Assembly (NCBI GenBank): GCA_038203095.1
Contig: JBBREH010000018.1
Location: 1-26,774, forward strand
Length of the DNA stretch: 26,774 nt
Direction of reading: 5' to 3'
Source of the DNA: PALSA-1336 sp038203095
GTDB lineage: Bacteria > Patescibacteriota > Doudnabacteria > UBA920
The position numbers were made by a program, and so were the translations under genes. Under the pieces are notes generated by a model, which was not told the origin of the DNA, did not search any database, and saw nothing but the letters and a program-made list of their open reading frames with translations. This document shows positions 1 through 6,779 of the stretch, piece after piece (position 1 is the first letter of the stretch; each line of letters starts with the position of its first letter).

Positions 1-86
1 TGGTGCCGGGGAGAGGAATCGAACCTCCACGGGATTGCTCCCACCAGCTCCTAAGGCTGGCGCGTCTGCCGTTTCGCCACCCCGGC
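1..86 (-). tRNA. tRNA-Leu (anticodon UAG)
   Basis: The minus strand folds as a class II tRNA. The acceptor GCCGGGG (86-80) pairs with CCCCGGC near the 3' end. The anticodon stem CCAGC/GCTGG encloses the loop CTTAGGA with anticodon TAG at 53-51, which reads CUA (Leu). A long variable arm (GGGAG..., typical of Leu) is followed by the T arm with GGTTCGATTCC. The 3' CCA is encoded at 3-1. The gene ends exactly at the window edge. Confidence 0.96.
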
Positions 87-113
87 TTAAACGGATTTAC
101 AAACATCTTCCTT

Positions 114-142
114 ATAATACTAGACCTAAGGCCATCTGCCAA
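114..142 (-). promoter_or_regulatory. sigma70-type promoter of tRNA-Leu
   Basis: On the minus strand, -35 TTGGCA (142-137), a 17-nt spacer and -10 TATTAT (119-114) stand 27 nt before the mature tRNA 5' end. That distance suits a short tRNA leader. Confidence 0.6.
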
Positions 143-160
143 TAGCAAAAAATTGTTTTT

Positions 161-196
161 AAAAAACCCCATTTCCAATTAAGGAACAGGGTTTTT
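161..196 (-). terminator. intrinsic terminator of the pilin-like operon
   Basis: On the minus strand the arms AAAAACCC (196-189) and GGGTTTTTT (about 169-161) enclose a loop with an inner TTCC/GGAA pair and run into T residues. It sits 30 nt after the stop of the last pilin-like gene and before the tRNA promoter. Confidence 0.75.
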
Positions 197-225
197 GAAT
201 GTTTTAAAAAAATTTTATGTCTTTT

Positions 226-990
226 TTATTTAGTAAAAGTATTAGCCTGCAAAGTATTGGAAATTATGGTTACCAAAGAATAGGCCATAATTATTACTAC
301 CAGGCCTAGAACAAAATTTATAATAGTCTTTTTGCCTTTTTCTGCCTGCTCTTCGTTACCGCCGGAAGCCATATACCAGTAGCCGCCTATAACCAGCATA
401 ACTACGGCAATAATACCCGAAAATGTCAGTAAAAATTCAATAATCTTTGTAAGGAGGCCCACCAAAGTTGTACTGCCCGCAATCCCAGTCTTAAACTGGT
501 TCGGCGCCAAACATAAGCCGTTAACAGAAGTTAAACCGTCTGGACAATTACCTTGGCCGCCGCTTGCTGGAGGAGTAACATCCCCGGAAGATGGCTTGGT
601 CCCGCAAACACCGTTATTAACACCTTTGGTCAAATCACAATACTGACTATTGCAGTCAGTATTAAGCGTGCAAGGACTCCCTAGCGCACCCACCGCCGGA
701 GGCGCCTGGCAAGTTTTTCCATTAGAACAATCTGTCCCTACTTGGCAGACTTGATTATCAACACTACAGTCTGTGCCTGCAACTCCCGGCAGGCAGGTGC
801 TGGTATTCTTTTTATCACAAAATAAATGAACATCACAATCATTGTCAGTAGAACATATCTCGCCTTGCCCAGAAGCAAATACATTCCTGGGTAAAGCCAA
901 AACTGACAGGCTTAAAACCCCGGATAACAATAATCCGGCAACGCCAAAAGAAAAAAAATGTGATTGTTTTTTATTTTTTATTTCTTTCAT
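226..990 (-). CDS. T4SS pilin-like membrane protein with Cys-rich ectodomain
   Basis: 254 aa, last of six paralogous genes read from 4779 to 226. It has a basic N-terminus, then a signal-like hydrophobic segment (about 12-40). A Cys-rich domain follows (14 Cys between 46 and 160) with repeated units of the type GxxCxxxxdC..C. The C-terminal module shared by all six has a membrane helix (about 183-203), the turn GGYWYMASGGNEE with GNEE at 211-214, a basic KGKKTI patch and a second helix (about 223-245). This two-helix module matches the VirB2/TrbC-like T4SS pilin family common in CPR genomes. I infer a surface or secretion-channel subunit with a disulfide-stabilised exterior. The start has no good RBS. 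The membrane-module assignment is firm; its assembly partners are not in the window. Confidence 0.75.
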   Translation of the reverse strand: MKEIKNKKQSHFFSFGVAGLLLSGVLSLSVLALPRNVFASGQGEICSTDNDCDVHLFCDKKNTSTCLPGVAGTDCSVDNQVCQVGTDCSNGKTCQAPPAVGALGSPCTLNTDCNSQYCDLTKGVNNGVCGTKPSSGDVTPPASGGQGNCPDGLTSVNGLCLAPNQFKTGIAGSTTLVGLLTKIIEFLLTFSGIIAVVMLVIGGYWYMASGGNEEQAEKGKKTIINFVLGLVVIIMAYSLVTIISNTLQANTFTK

Positions 991-1041
991 GTGGTCTTTT
1001 CTTTAACAACACCCACTTACAACACCCCGTTATTTTTTAAC

Positions 1042-1554
1042 TTAAAATCTATTTTCCGTGCTAACCAAACTAACAATAACATTAATAATCGCGTAGGAAA
1101 GAACTATAACAATAATGCCAATAACCGCATTAATTAAAGTCTTCTTACCCTTTTCTGACTGCTCTTCGTTGCCACCGGAAGTTATGTAGTAGTACCCGCC
1201 AATGATAACAAAGACTACCGCAATGGCCGCGGCAAACATTAACATTAAATTAATAGCGTAAAAAATTAACTCCTTAAGACTGCCGGAACTGCTAAGACTC
1301 CCTCCGGTAGTGCCAAATAGGCTGGACAACGCTCCGGTTTGCAGGCCGTCCTGCACACCGTTAGCCAAAGCCAAAAACGGCGCAGTTAATAAAGCGGCCG
1401 GAGAAAGAAACTTAGCAATAGTTTTTATCCAGGCACCTTTCTGCCTGGTATTAAACCCAACAAGAATACTACCATTGCTATTTATCCCCTTAATAGACTG
1501 TGAGGTGCCATAAAAGGTGCTTGGATGAATTTTTTGTTTCGCGATTGTCGTCAT
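1042..1554 (-). CDS. T4SS pilin-like membrane protein
   Basis: 170 aa. The N-terminus is long and polar (1-42), then a hydrophobic segment ends in LALA (about 45-64) as a probable signal region. A Ser/Gly-rich linker leads to the conserved module: helix about 97-120, YYYITSGGNEEQSEKGKK with GNEE at 128-131, helix about 140-162. It lies 51 bp before the Cys-rich paralogue and about 120 bp after the GTG-started one, all in one direction, so probably one transcript. There is no internal Met before the signal region, so the ATG at 1554 is used by default. The upstream sequence is AT-rich with no Shine-Dalgarno. It lacks the Cys-rich insert of its neighbours and is close to a minimal pilin. Confidence 0.75.
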   Translation of the reverse strand: MTTIAKQKIHPSTFYGTSQSIKGINSNGSILVGFNTRQKGAWIKTIAKFLSPAALLTAPFLALANGVQDGLQTGALSSLFGTTGGSLSSSGSLKELIFYAINLMLMFAAAIAVVFVIIGGYYYITSGGNEEQSEKGKKTLINAVIGIIVIVLSYAIINVIVSLVSTENRF

Positions 1555-1585
1555 AAGTTTTATTTAATATTTTTTGCTAATCAAA

Positions 1586-1615
1586 CCTAAAAACAAAAAA
1601 TGTTTTGTGTTTAGG
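1586..1615. repeat. intergenic hairpin
   Basis: Arms 1586-1598 and 1603-1615 (CCTAAAAACAAAA / TTTTGTGTTTAGG) pair over 13 bp with one mismatch and a 4-nt loop. On the minus strand the right arm is followed by TTTGATT, so a weak terminator or attenuator between pilin-like genes is possible. Confidence 0.5.
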
Positions 1616-1627
1616 CTTGCACCCATC

Positions 1628-1662
1628 TTAACCCTTTTCCGCCTAAGGCGGAAAAGGGTTAA
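1628..1662. repeat. perfect 16-bp stem-loop between pilin-like genes
   Basis: TTAACCCTTTTCCGCC (1628-1643), loop TAA, then its exact reverse complement (1647-1662). No T run follows on either strand, so it is not a classic terminator. A processing or mRNA-stability element in the operon is plausible, because it begins 14 nt after the upstream gene's stop codon. Confidence 0.6.
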
Positions 1663-1675
1663 ATGGAAAAAAAAA

Positions 1676-2092
1676 TTACGGACCTGCTCCTGTGCCTGCG
1701 CTGGATACCAAACCGGAAATTACATTAATAATAACGTAGGAAAGGATGATAATTACAATACCAATAATGGCATTAATAGCTGTGCCTTTACCTTTTTCCG
1801 CTGTTTCTTCGTTACCGGCGGAGGTAATATACCAGAATCCACCAATAATCAGAAAAAGTACCGCGACACCAAAAGCAATGCCCAACAACCAGTTAATGAC
1901 GACTTTAATTAAACCATTAAGGCCATTGGCGCCGGCTGTACAGTTTAAACCGCTACCAGTACAAAGCGCACTGTTTTTACCAGCGTCAAACTGCGCCAAA
2001 GCTGCCATAGGAACCGTCATTAAGGCTACTATACCTGCTATCTTTATAACTTCAATTACTTTTGATTTAGTTATTTGTTTCAATCTTTTCAC
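1676..2092 (-). CDS. T4SS pilin-like membrane protein (GTG start)
   Basis: 138 aa and the most compact family member: a signal peptide (about 1-34, ending AALAQ), a short loop with two Cys (44, 51), helix about 66-87, GGFWYITSAGNEE with GNEE at 93-96, helix about 104-126 and a Gly-rich tail. The start is GTG. It is preceded by AAGGAG with 5-nt spacing, one of very few clear Shine-Dalgarno sites in the window. The size and order (signal peptide, two helices) are those of a VirB2/TrbC-type pilin, supporting that reading for the whole array. An extended -10 promoter at 2159-2167 may give this gene its own transcript. Confidence 0.78.
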   Translation of the reverse strand: MKRLKQITKSKVIEVIKIAGIVALMTVPMAALAQFDAGKNSALCTGSGLNCTAGANGLNGLIKVVINWLLGIAFGVAVLFLIIGGFWYITSAGNEETAEKGKGTAINAIIGIVIIILSYVIINVISGLVSSAGTGAGP

Positions 2093-2136
2093 CCCCTCTC
2101 CTTCTCCCTACCCCCTCCCTCTTGGAGAGGGTAGGG
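2093..2136 (-). promoter_or_regulatory. 5' UTR hairpin next to a Shine-Dalgarno site
   Basis: CCCTACCCCCTCC (2106-2118) pairs with GGAGAGGGTAGGG (2124-2136) at 12 of 13 positions around a 5-nt loop. In the minus-strand mRNA this hairpin ends right before AAGGAG and the GTG start. It may tune translation, or may be a copy of the common CCCTCTCC-type dispersed repeat. Confidence 0.5.
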
Positions 2137-2158
2137 CAAGGGCTGAATTATTAAATTA

Positions 2159-2167
2159 ATTATAGCA
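2159..2167 (-). promoter_or_regulatory. extended -10 promoter upstream of the GTG-started pilin
   Basis: The minus strand reads TGCTATAAT (2167-2159), a perfect TGnTATAAT extended -10. No good -35 is seen. Transcription would start near 2152 and give a leader of about 60 nt containing the hairpin at 2106-2136. Confidence 0.5.
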
Positions 2168-2212
2168 TAAGTCTGAAGGAATCAGAAAATCGGAGGTCGG
2201 AGAAATCAGGCA

Positions 2213-2350
2213 CAAAATATTATTCGACTTTATGGAGAATATATTTTGCAATCATCGAAACAGAATTTAGGTTCTCCATAAAGTCGAACACTAAATTCTG
2301 CTGGGTTCCGGATCCCGCATATTTCGCTAATAATATTGCTGCTGCGAAAT
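2213..2350. repeat. stem-loop train: two inverted TTCTCCAYAARGTCGAA elements plus a third hairpin
   Basis: Most of this 310-bp gap without a gene is structured. Element E1 (2213-2248, minus) has arms CAAAATAT/ATATTTTG around TTCGACTTTATGGAGAA (2223-2239). Element E2 (2261-2300, plus) has arms CAGAATTTAG/CTAAATTCTG around TTCTCCATAAAGTCGAA (2272-2288). The two 17-nt loops are perfect reverse complements, so they can also pair with each other, giving interleaved (pseudoknot-like or cruciform) folds. A third hairpin has arms ATTTCGC (2321-2327) and GCGAAAT (2344-2350). Related elements lie at 21968-22058 and 23402-23439. Confidence 0.7.
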
Positions 2351-2402
2351 TACGAGATGGCAGACTGTCGTGTATGTAAATAAGACAAATTTCTACTCCC
2401 CC

Positions 2403-2861
2403 CTATTTCCCTAAGCTCAAAGTCCCGGCAACAATTCTAACAATCGCGGCAGAGAGGATAATTACGACCAGTCCGATAACTGAATTTATTAAAGTTTTCT
2501 TGCCCTTTTCCGCCTGCTCTTCATTGCCTGCGGATGTTAAATACCAAAATCCACCAATCACGACAAACAAAACGGTAATAGTTCCGGAGAACATTAGCAA
2601 ATAATTGGTGATGTTAATTATTAAGTTATTCGGAGTGCAGTAGATCGGTATACCTTCAGCTATATTGACAGTGTCGGAGCCGGAACCAATGTTAAACTGG
2701 TCTCTAAATTTTTTACAACGATCCTCGTCAGTTTGCGGCTTAGCTTTGTTGTTGTCTGTCGGAGCCGCGGCCGCGGGCAAAACCGCTAAAAGGTTAAAAC
2801 TCAAAACCATCGTAAGGGCCGCGATTTTTAAAAATTGTTGAATTGAAGGTTTTATAGTCAT
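2403..2861 (-). CDS. T4SS pilin-like membrane protein
   Basis: 152 aa: a signal peptide (about 1-33, alanine-rich end), a hydrophilic loop (34-78) with two Cys (49, 75) that could form a disulfide, helix about 80-104, GGFWYLTSAGNEEQAEKGKK with GNEE at 112-115, and helix about 123-146. It lies 43 bp after the large paralogue at 2905-4263 and before the stem-loop train. No Shine-Dalgarno precedes the ATG, and a small hairpin (ACTTCT/AGAAGT) sits in that gap. Family and topology are clear. Whether it is a polymerising pilin or a channel subunit cannot be told. Confidence 0.75.
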   Translation of the reverse strand: MTIKPSIQQFLKIAALTMVLSFNLLAVLPAAAAPTDNNKAKPQTDEDRCKKFRDQFNIGSGSDTVNIAEGIPIYCTPNNLIINITNYLLMFSGTITVLFVVIGGFWYLTSAGNEEQAEKGKKTLINSVIGLVVIILSAAIVRIVAGTLSLGK

Positions 2862-2904
2862 AAAATTTTTGACAGAAGGCAGACTTCTACACAGAAGTTT
2901 ATAC

Positions 2905-4263
2905 TTATTTTGAGGTTTGATTAAGAGGCGCGGTATCTATGTTTGTTCTAAGGATCCTTTGTGTAATGGCGATAATGCTAAAGGACATAGCCGACAATGC
3001 CACGCCCAACACCGCCCAAATAATGGTTTTTTTGGCTTTTAAATACATTTCTTCGTTGCCCGCGGCCGTTACCATTTGAAACCCGCCAATAATTATAAAT
3101 ATTACCGCCCAAATTCCGGTAATAGACAAAAATCCCTGGGCGATTACCAAAAATGCATGCGTCAATTCTTCTTCCGGCAGAGGGTTGTAGAGCTTGTCGG
3201 TTGCCGGAGGTGTTGATCCTCGCCCGCCTGGGCATCTTTTGGCATCATAATCTACCTGCGTACAGCCACATTTATCCGCTGGAGTGACAATTTGCGAAGG
3301 GTCCGGACAATCCTTGATAGTGGCGCTTTTAGGATCAGTAGCGCAGGTAAAAATTTTATTTGTAATTGCTTCACAGCCATACATGGTTGCTCCGCCAGAA
3401 CCATTTGCGCCTGCCGCCTTAACTATAGTGCTTAGATCTGGCATATTGGGGATTTGATCCCCGCCTGAGGTAACCACAATGGCATGTATGGATTCCGCTG
3501 AACCGTCCAACTTAAAGCCGTTGGCCGCGGTTGCCGCAATGGTAGCAAAAGGTTGGTTTACTGGGTAAGGATTAAGTTTTTGACCGTTAACACTTACGCT
3601 AATTTGCGCACCGATGGGCAAGCCTGTAAAACCCGACCAGCCCACTATAACATTACCCCCGGAAGCCACTGAACCCGAGGTAGGCGCAATGGTAAAATTG
3701 CCCGATCCATTTCCACCAGGCACCACGTCCGGAGCCCGATTGGTGATAGGAATGATTTGGGAACAAACAAGTTTGGCCGTATCCCCGCTTGTAGATGTTG
3801 GAAAGACACAGGCCTGCAAATTTACTGTCTGCCCCAGCGATGCGCCCGCGCTTTCTGCGCTTATGGTGGTTGAAAATTGGAATGCTTTTGAAGCCTGGCC
3901 AGCAGTACTAATGTAAATAAAATAATTGTCTGTAATACCATTATTAATATTCCCGTCTTTATTAAATCCTATGCTTACTCCCGGTTGACCTAGATTATTA
4001 GTAGACGTACCCGGGTTACAATACCATTTATTATTACTTGTTGATTGATATAAATTATATAACGTTACCGCACCTTTTAGTTGTATACTGCTTCCACTGC
4101 TGTCATATGTAAGCGTAGGAATAAAATCAATTGTCGCGGTACAGTTGGCTGCCAAGGCTTGATTTGTTATTCCAAACCCCAAAAACTCCACCACTAAAAA
4201 ACCAATTAAAAAAAAGGCTTTAACGGTTTGGGCAATATTTTTTAGTTTTAAATTTTTTGACAT
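2905..4263 (-). CDS. large T4SS pilin-like protein with exported N-terminal domains
   Basis: 452 aa. After a signal segment (about 12-38) comes a Thr/Ser/Gly-rich exported region, including a beta-rich stretch with GNVIVGWSGF (about 207-216) that resembles an Ig-like or adhesin fold. A Cys-rich knot follows (about 300-350, containing CGC and several spaced Cys). The C-terminus carries the array's shared two-helix module: helix about 372-395, GGFQMVTAAGNEE with GNEE at 402-405, and a second helix. It is therefore a pilin-type membrane anchor carrying an about 350-residue external domain, possibly the adhesive or tip component. It sits between a minimal paralogue (43 bp downstream) and the first gene of the array (15 bp upstream). 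Confidence 0.65.
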   Translation of the reverse strand: MSKNLKLKNIAQTVKAFFLIGFLVVEFLGFGITNQALAANCTATIDFIPTLTYDSSGSSIQLKGAVTLYNLYQSTSNNKWYCNPGTSTNNLGQPGVSIGFNKDGNINNGITDNYFIYISTAGQASKAFQFSTTISAESAGASLGQTVNLQACVFPTSTSGDTAKLVCSQIIPITNRAPDVVPGGNGSGNFTIAPTSGSVASGGNVIVGWSGFTGLPIGAQISVSVNGQKLNPYPVNQPFATIAATAANGFKLDGSAESIHAIVVTSGGDQIPNMPDLSTIVKAAGANGSGGATMYGCEAITNKIFTCATDPKSATIKDCPDPSQIVTPADKCGCTQVDYDAKRCPGGRGSTPPATDKLYNPLPEEELTHAFLVIAQGFLSITGIWAVIFIIIGGFQMVTAAGNEEMYLKAKKTIIWAVLGVALSAMSFSIIAITQRILRTNIDTAPLNQTSK

Positions 4264-4278
4264 ATTTTTATTTTTTTA

Positions 4279-4779
4279 TTAATAATTTGCCGGCGGGGTG
4301 TGTAGTACTTTGTCCTGCAGGCCGTTGCATTTATTGGTGTCAATAGTTAAATAAGTCAGCGGGTCGGATAAATTTAGCCGGCATTCCGGATTGACCTGGG
4401 TTATGAGCATTCGAGAAAGCATAAAATTAGCAACCGTGTTCACAAACATAAACGCCATCATTACCAAAACAAAACCAATTACTGCCTGCTCTGCCTGATT
4501 TTTTCTGGTAGTAATGGCTTCCTCATTGCCCAAAGAAATAATCATCCAAAACCCTGCGCCAATCAGTTCATAAACCGCAAAAACTCCGGCCGCGGCTATA
4601 AGCCAATTGGTAACCTTTGCCACCATAATAAAGGCAAACTCTACATTACACGGCAATTCACGAGTACCGTCGGTTTTGTAGCCGCCACACGGTACCAAAC
4701 CGCGGGCGTGGACAAAAAATGGCGTTGCCAACATTACACTTGCCAGTAATACAATAAATATTTGTTTCTTTAAAAGCAT
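4279..4779 (-). CDS. T4SS pilin-like membrane protein, first gene of the array
   Basis: 166 aa from the ATG at 4779. A longer reading starting at 4845 would run through the promoter and is rejected. Signal peptide about 1-26 (ending VHARG), Cys 31 and 44, helix about 50-80, GNEE at 84-87 followed by a divergent AITTRKNQAEQA instead of the usual EKGKKTI, a second helix, and a C-terminal tail with two Cys. It is the most divergent of the six. The gene starts 8 nt after the -10 box TATAAT with no Shine-Dalgarno, so the message is probably leaderless, and it probably heads the operon to 226. Confidence 0.7.
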   Translation of the reverse strand: MLLKKQIFIVLLASVMLATPFFVHARGLVPCGGYKTDGTRELPCNVEFAFIMVAKVTNWLIAAAGVFAVYELIGAGFWMIISLGNEEAITTRKNQAEQAVIGFVLVMMAFMFVNTVANFMLSRMLITQVNPECRLNLSDPLTYLTIDTNKCNGLQDKVLHTPPANY

Positions 4780-4786
4780 TTTTATT

Positions 4787-4814
4787 ATTATACCACTTTT
4801 AGAAAAATTTCCAA
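4787..4814 (-). promoter_or_regulatory. extended -10 promoter of the pilin-like operon
   Basis: -35 TTGGAA (4814-4809), 16-nt spacer ending TGG, then TATAAT (4792-4787): a TGnTATAAT extended -10. Seven nt separate it from the ATG at 4779. The -35 lies inside the terminal repeat 4805-4837 of the neighbouring four-helix-bundle element. Confidence 0.65.
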
Positions 4815-5260
4815 TATTCAATTGCCAATTTCCAATGAGTGTCAAATACTTAAATTACTGATCTTTTGCATTCTTTTTAGAATTGATAATTATTTTGATA
4901 AAAATCTTTTGCAATTCATCTGCTTCTTTCCAAAGTACTCTTGCCTTATCAGCCAAATCCGGCTCTGCTCTCGCAATCATTCTCATCCAGTATTTTGTTT
5001 CCTTGGCTTCTTTTTTACAAATTCCAAGCTTGTGTTCAAAGTCTTTTCTAGATTCCGCACAGTTAGCTTCACAATAACTTGCGCCAACTGCTGTGCCGGA
5101 CTTAATAAACTCATGGATTAATGGCAAAGTAATAATATTTTTTGGCACCACCTTTGCAAAATCTATAATGGCCTCCCCAAACTTAGCAGTTCTTTCTTAC
5201 AAGTCGTATTTCGGTTTATCAGCCATACATAGGTAATTGGCAATTGGTAATTGGAAATTT
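4805..5260 (-). mobile_element. four-helix-bundle gene cassette bounded by 33-bp inverted repeats
   Basis: 4805-4837 and 5228-5260 are inverted copies (about 28 of 33 identical; core CAATTGCCAATT) and enclose only the pseudogene 4855-5226. PF05635 four-helix-bundle genes were first known as intervening sequences inserted in 23S rRNA, so a mobile cassette is plausible. I see no target duplication. Confidence 0.45.
4855..5226 (-). pseudogene. four-helix-bundle (S23/IVS) protein with a premature stop
   Basis: From ATG 5226 the frame reads MADKPKYDL, then TAA (5199-5197), then ERTAKFGEAIIDFAK and on without interruption to 4855, ending SKKNAKDQ. The part after the stop contains the family hallmarks: IKSGTAVGASYCEANCAESRKDFEHK, KKEAKETKYW and the Leu/Trp-rich last helix. 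Total length would be 123 aa, normal for PF05635. Family members from CPR and related bacteria usually have YDL-E-ERTAKF here, so a GAA to TAA change is the simplest explanation. A restart at GTG 5151 would lose most of helix 1. It is a nonsense pseudogene unless the base is a sequencing error. The function of intact homologues is poorly known. Confidence 0.8.
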
Positions 5261-5268
5261 ATCTTTGT

Positions 5269-6579
5269 TTATTCCCGAATCAACGCTGCTGCTTCCTGAG
5301 TCGCCCTGGACAAAGCTTCTTCCGGTTTAATCCCGTTTAAAATTACGTTATCTATAACCTGAGCAAAAATACCATCCATTTTAGGCTGGTTAGGTTTATA
5401 AAAGGACTTGGCGGTAAGGTTGGCGTCGGCAAAAACACCAATTTCCGGATCCTGAATTTGTAAAGAAATTAAATCTTTTCTGGAAGAGGGTTGTTTATGC
5501 TTGGCATAATATTTATCCAACGAATCTTTGGAAGACATAAATTTAATGAAGTCCCAGGCGTAATCGGGATTCTTACTTTGTTTGCTCACAACCTCACCCC
5601 AATAGTTGGCAAAATTTACGTTCGGATTGTCTAAATTCGGCTGTGGAGTTTCAGCCACGTCAAAATTTAAATTAGGATTTTTCTGTTTTAAGGTCGCCGC
5701 AGTATAAGAATAGCTGTACAAAAATGCTGCCCTACCATTGGCAAAAGCGTCTATGGAATAGTCACTGCGAGCATTCCAGTTGTAGTTAGTGGTGGCGGGA
5801 TTGGCAAAAGAAGTGTAAAAATTCAAACCTTCAAGCCCGGGGCTTACTGCATTACCACTGTCAAAACCCTGGTCAGCAAAAGTAGGCCTGGTAGTGTCTT
5901 CACTGAAAGGCTTGGTGCCTTTTTGCAGCATCATTAAATACAAAATATCCACGGCGCGGTTAATGTTGGAGCTTGTGCCGGCAGCCAGACCGCTGCGCGT
6001 AAAATAGCCTCGACTATCAGCACGTTTAATTTTTTGCACATCCGCAACGAGCTCAGACCAGGTTTTAGGCGGCGTCGCAATCCCGACAGTACCCAAAATA
6101 TCCTTATTATAGTAAAGAGCCAAAGAATCAACCGAAAGCGGCGCGCCATAAATTTTTTGCTTCACCGTAAAATCATTTACAGCCACGTCCACAAAGGCGT
6201 CTTTATAGTCTTTAAACGTCCACTGCTTTTCGGGTGCCGGGGTAACTTTATCCATATACTCCGGTAGCCAGGAATTATTGATGGAAAATACATCTGGACC
6301 TGTTCCGGCAGCCAAAGCATTCAGCAAATCCATACTGTAGGTTGTAATATCTTTTTTAGTGTAAACAATCTGCACGTTAGGATGTTTTTGCTGGTATGCA
6401 CTAAACAACTCCTGAAAATTTTCAGTATTTTCAAAAGGGTCCCAAACGTTTAAAACGACTTTTTTACTTGATGTAGACGCTCCTCCCCCACAGCCGGCGG
6501 CAAGCAAAGAAAGAGCGATAATAATTCCGAAGATTTTTTTGAATTTAATTTGTTTTTTTGGTTTCACCCCGTTAGACAT
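5269..6579 (-). CDS. extracellular solute-binding lipoprotein (family 1, sugar type)
   Basis: 436 aa. A lipoprotein signal peptide ends in the lipobox LAAGC (Cys30), followed by a Gly/Ser linker. The mature part begins VVLNVWDPFENTENFQEL, with GTGPDVFSINNSWLPEYMD, then YGAPLSVDSLALYYNKDIL and TPPKTWSELVADVQ, all hallmarks of ABC sugar-binding proteins (SBP_bac_1). It should be lipidated and exposed outside the membrane, binding an unknown ligand. LspA (10141-10560) would process it. No permease or ATPase is adjacent, as often in reduced genomes. The start motif ATGTCTAACGGGGT has an inverted copy at 6650-6663 that could sequester the start codon. Confidence 0.85.
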   Translation of the reverse strand: MSNGVKPKKQIKFKKIFGIIIALSLLAAGCGGGASTSSKKVVLNVWDPFENTENFQELFSAYQQKHPNVQIVYTKKDITTYSMDLLNALAAGTGPDVFSINNSWLPEYMDKVTPAPEKQWTFKDYKDAFVDVAVNDFTVKQKIYGAPLSVDSLALYYNKDILGTVGIATPPKTWSELVADVQKIKRADSRGYFTRSGLAAGTSSNINRAVDILYLMMLQKGTKPFSEDTTRPTFADQGFDSGNAVSPGLEGLNFYTSFANPATTNYNWNARSDYSIDAFANGRAAFLYSYSYTAATLKQKNPNLNFDVAETPQPNLDNPNVNFANYWGEVVSKQSKNPDYAWDFIKFMSSKDSLDKYYAKHKQPSSRKDLISLQIQDPEIGVFADANLTAKSFYKPNQPKMDGIFAQVIDNVILNGIKPEEALSRATQEAAALIRE

Positions 6580-6663
6580 ATTTATTATTTTAATAAATTA
6601 ACAATAAGTTATAAAAAAAATTAGCCTTCGTTCTATTTACAAACAGATTATGCCTAACGGGGT
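6566..6663 (-). promoter_or_regulatory. inverted start-codon motif pair upstream of the SBP gene
   Basis: 6566-6579 (ATGTCTAACGGGGT on the minus strand, start of the SBP) and 6650-6663 (ATGCCTAACGGGGT on the plus strand) are inverted copies at 13 of 14 positions, separated by 70 nt. The one mismatch is a G-U pair in the minus-strand RNA. The mRNA could form a 14-bp stem covering the start codon. The same layout occurs at 15859-15956. Confidence 0.5.
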
Positions 6664-6708
6664 TTCATATCTTTTTTGATGCCACACTAACCCGGCAGTA
6701 GCATCCAA

Positions 6709-6770
6709 AGAGGAAGGATCTCAAAAAAGAGATTCTTCGACCTCAGGCACGCTTGACCTCAGAATGACAC
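6709..6770. repeat. degenerate dispersed repeat (TGTCATTCTGAG type)
   Basis: On the minus strand it begins TGTCATTCTGAGGTC..., continues GAAGAATCTC, then a TTTTTT loop and GAGATCC. This matches a widespread bacterial dispersed repeat of the form TGTCATTCTGAGCGAAGCGAAGAATCTC. It lies just past the galU stop and may act as its 3' hairpin. The rest of the 200-bp gap is AT-rich leader of the SBP gene. Confidence 0.5.
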
Positions 6771-6779
6771 CGGTCAAAA

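Noticed and set aside
1628..1662. Intrinsic terminator splitting the pilin-like operon
   Set aside because: The stem is perfect, but neither strand has a T run after it, so it is listed as a hairpin of unknown role.
5197..5199. Recoding of TAA as a sense codon in the four-helix-bundle gene
   Set aside because: TAA ends many clearly intact genes here, and known CPR recoding affects TGA, not TAA.
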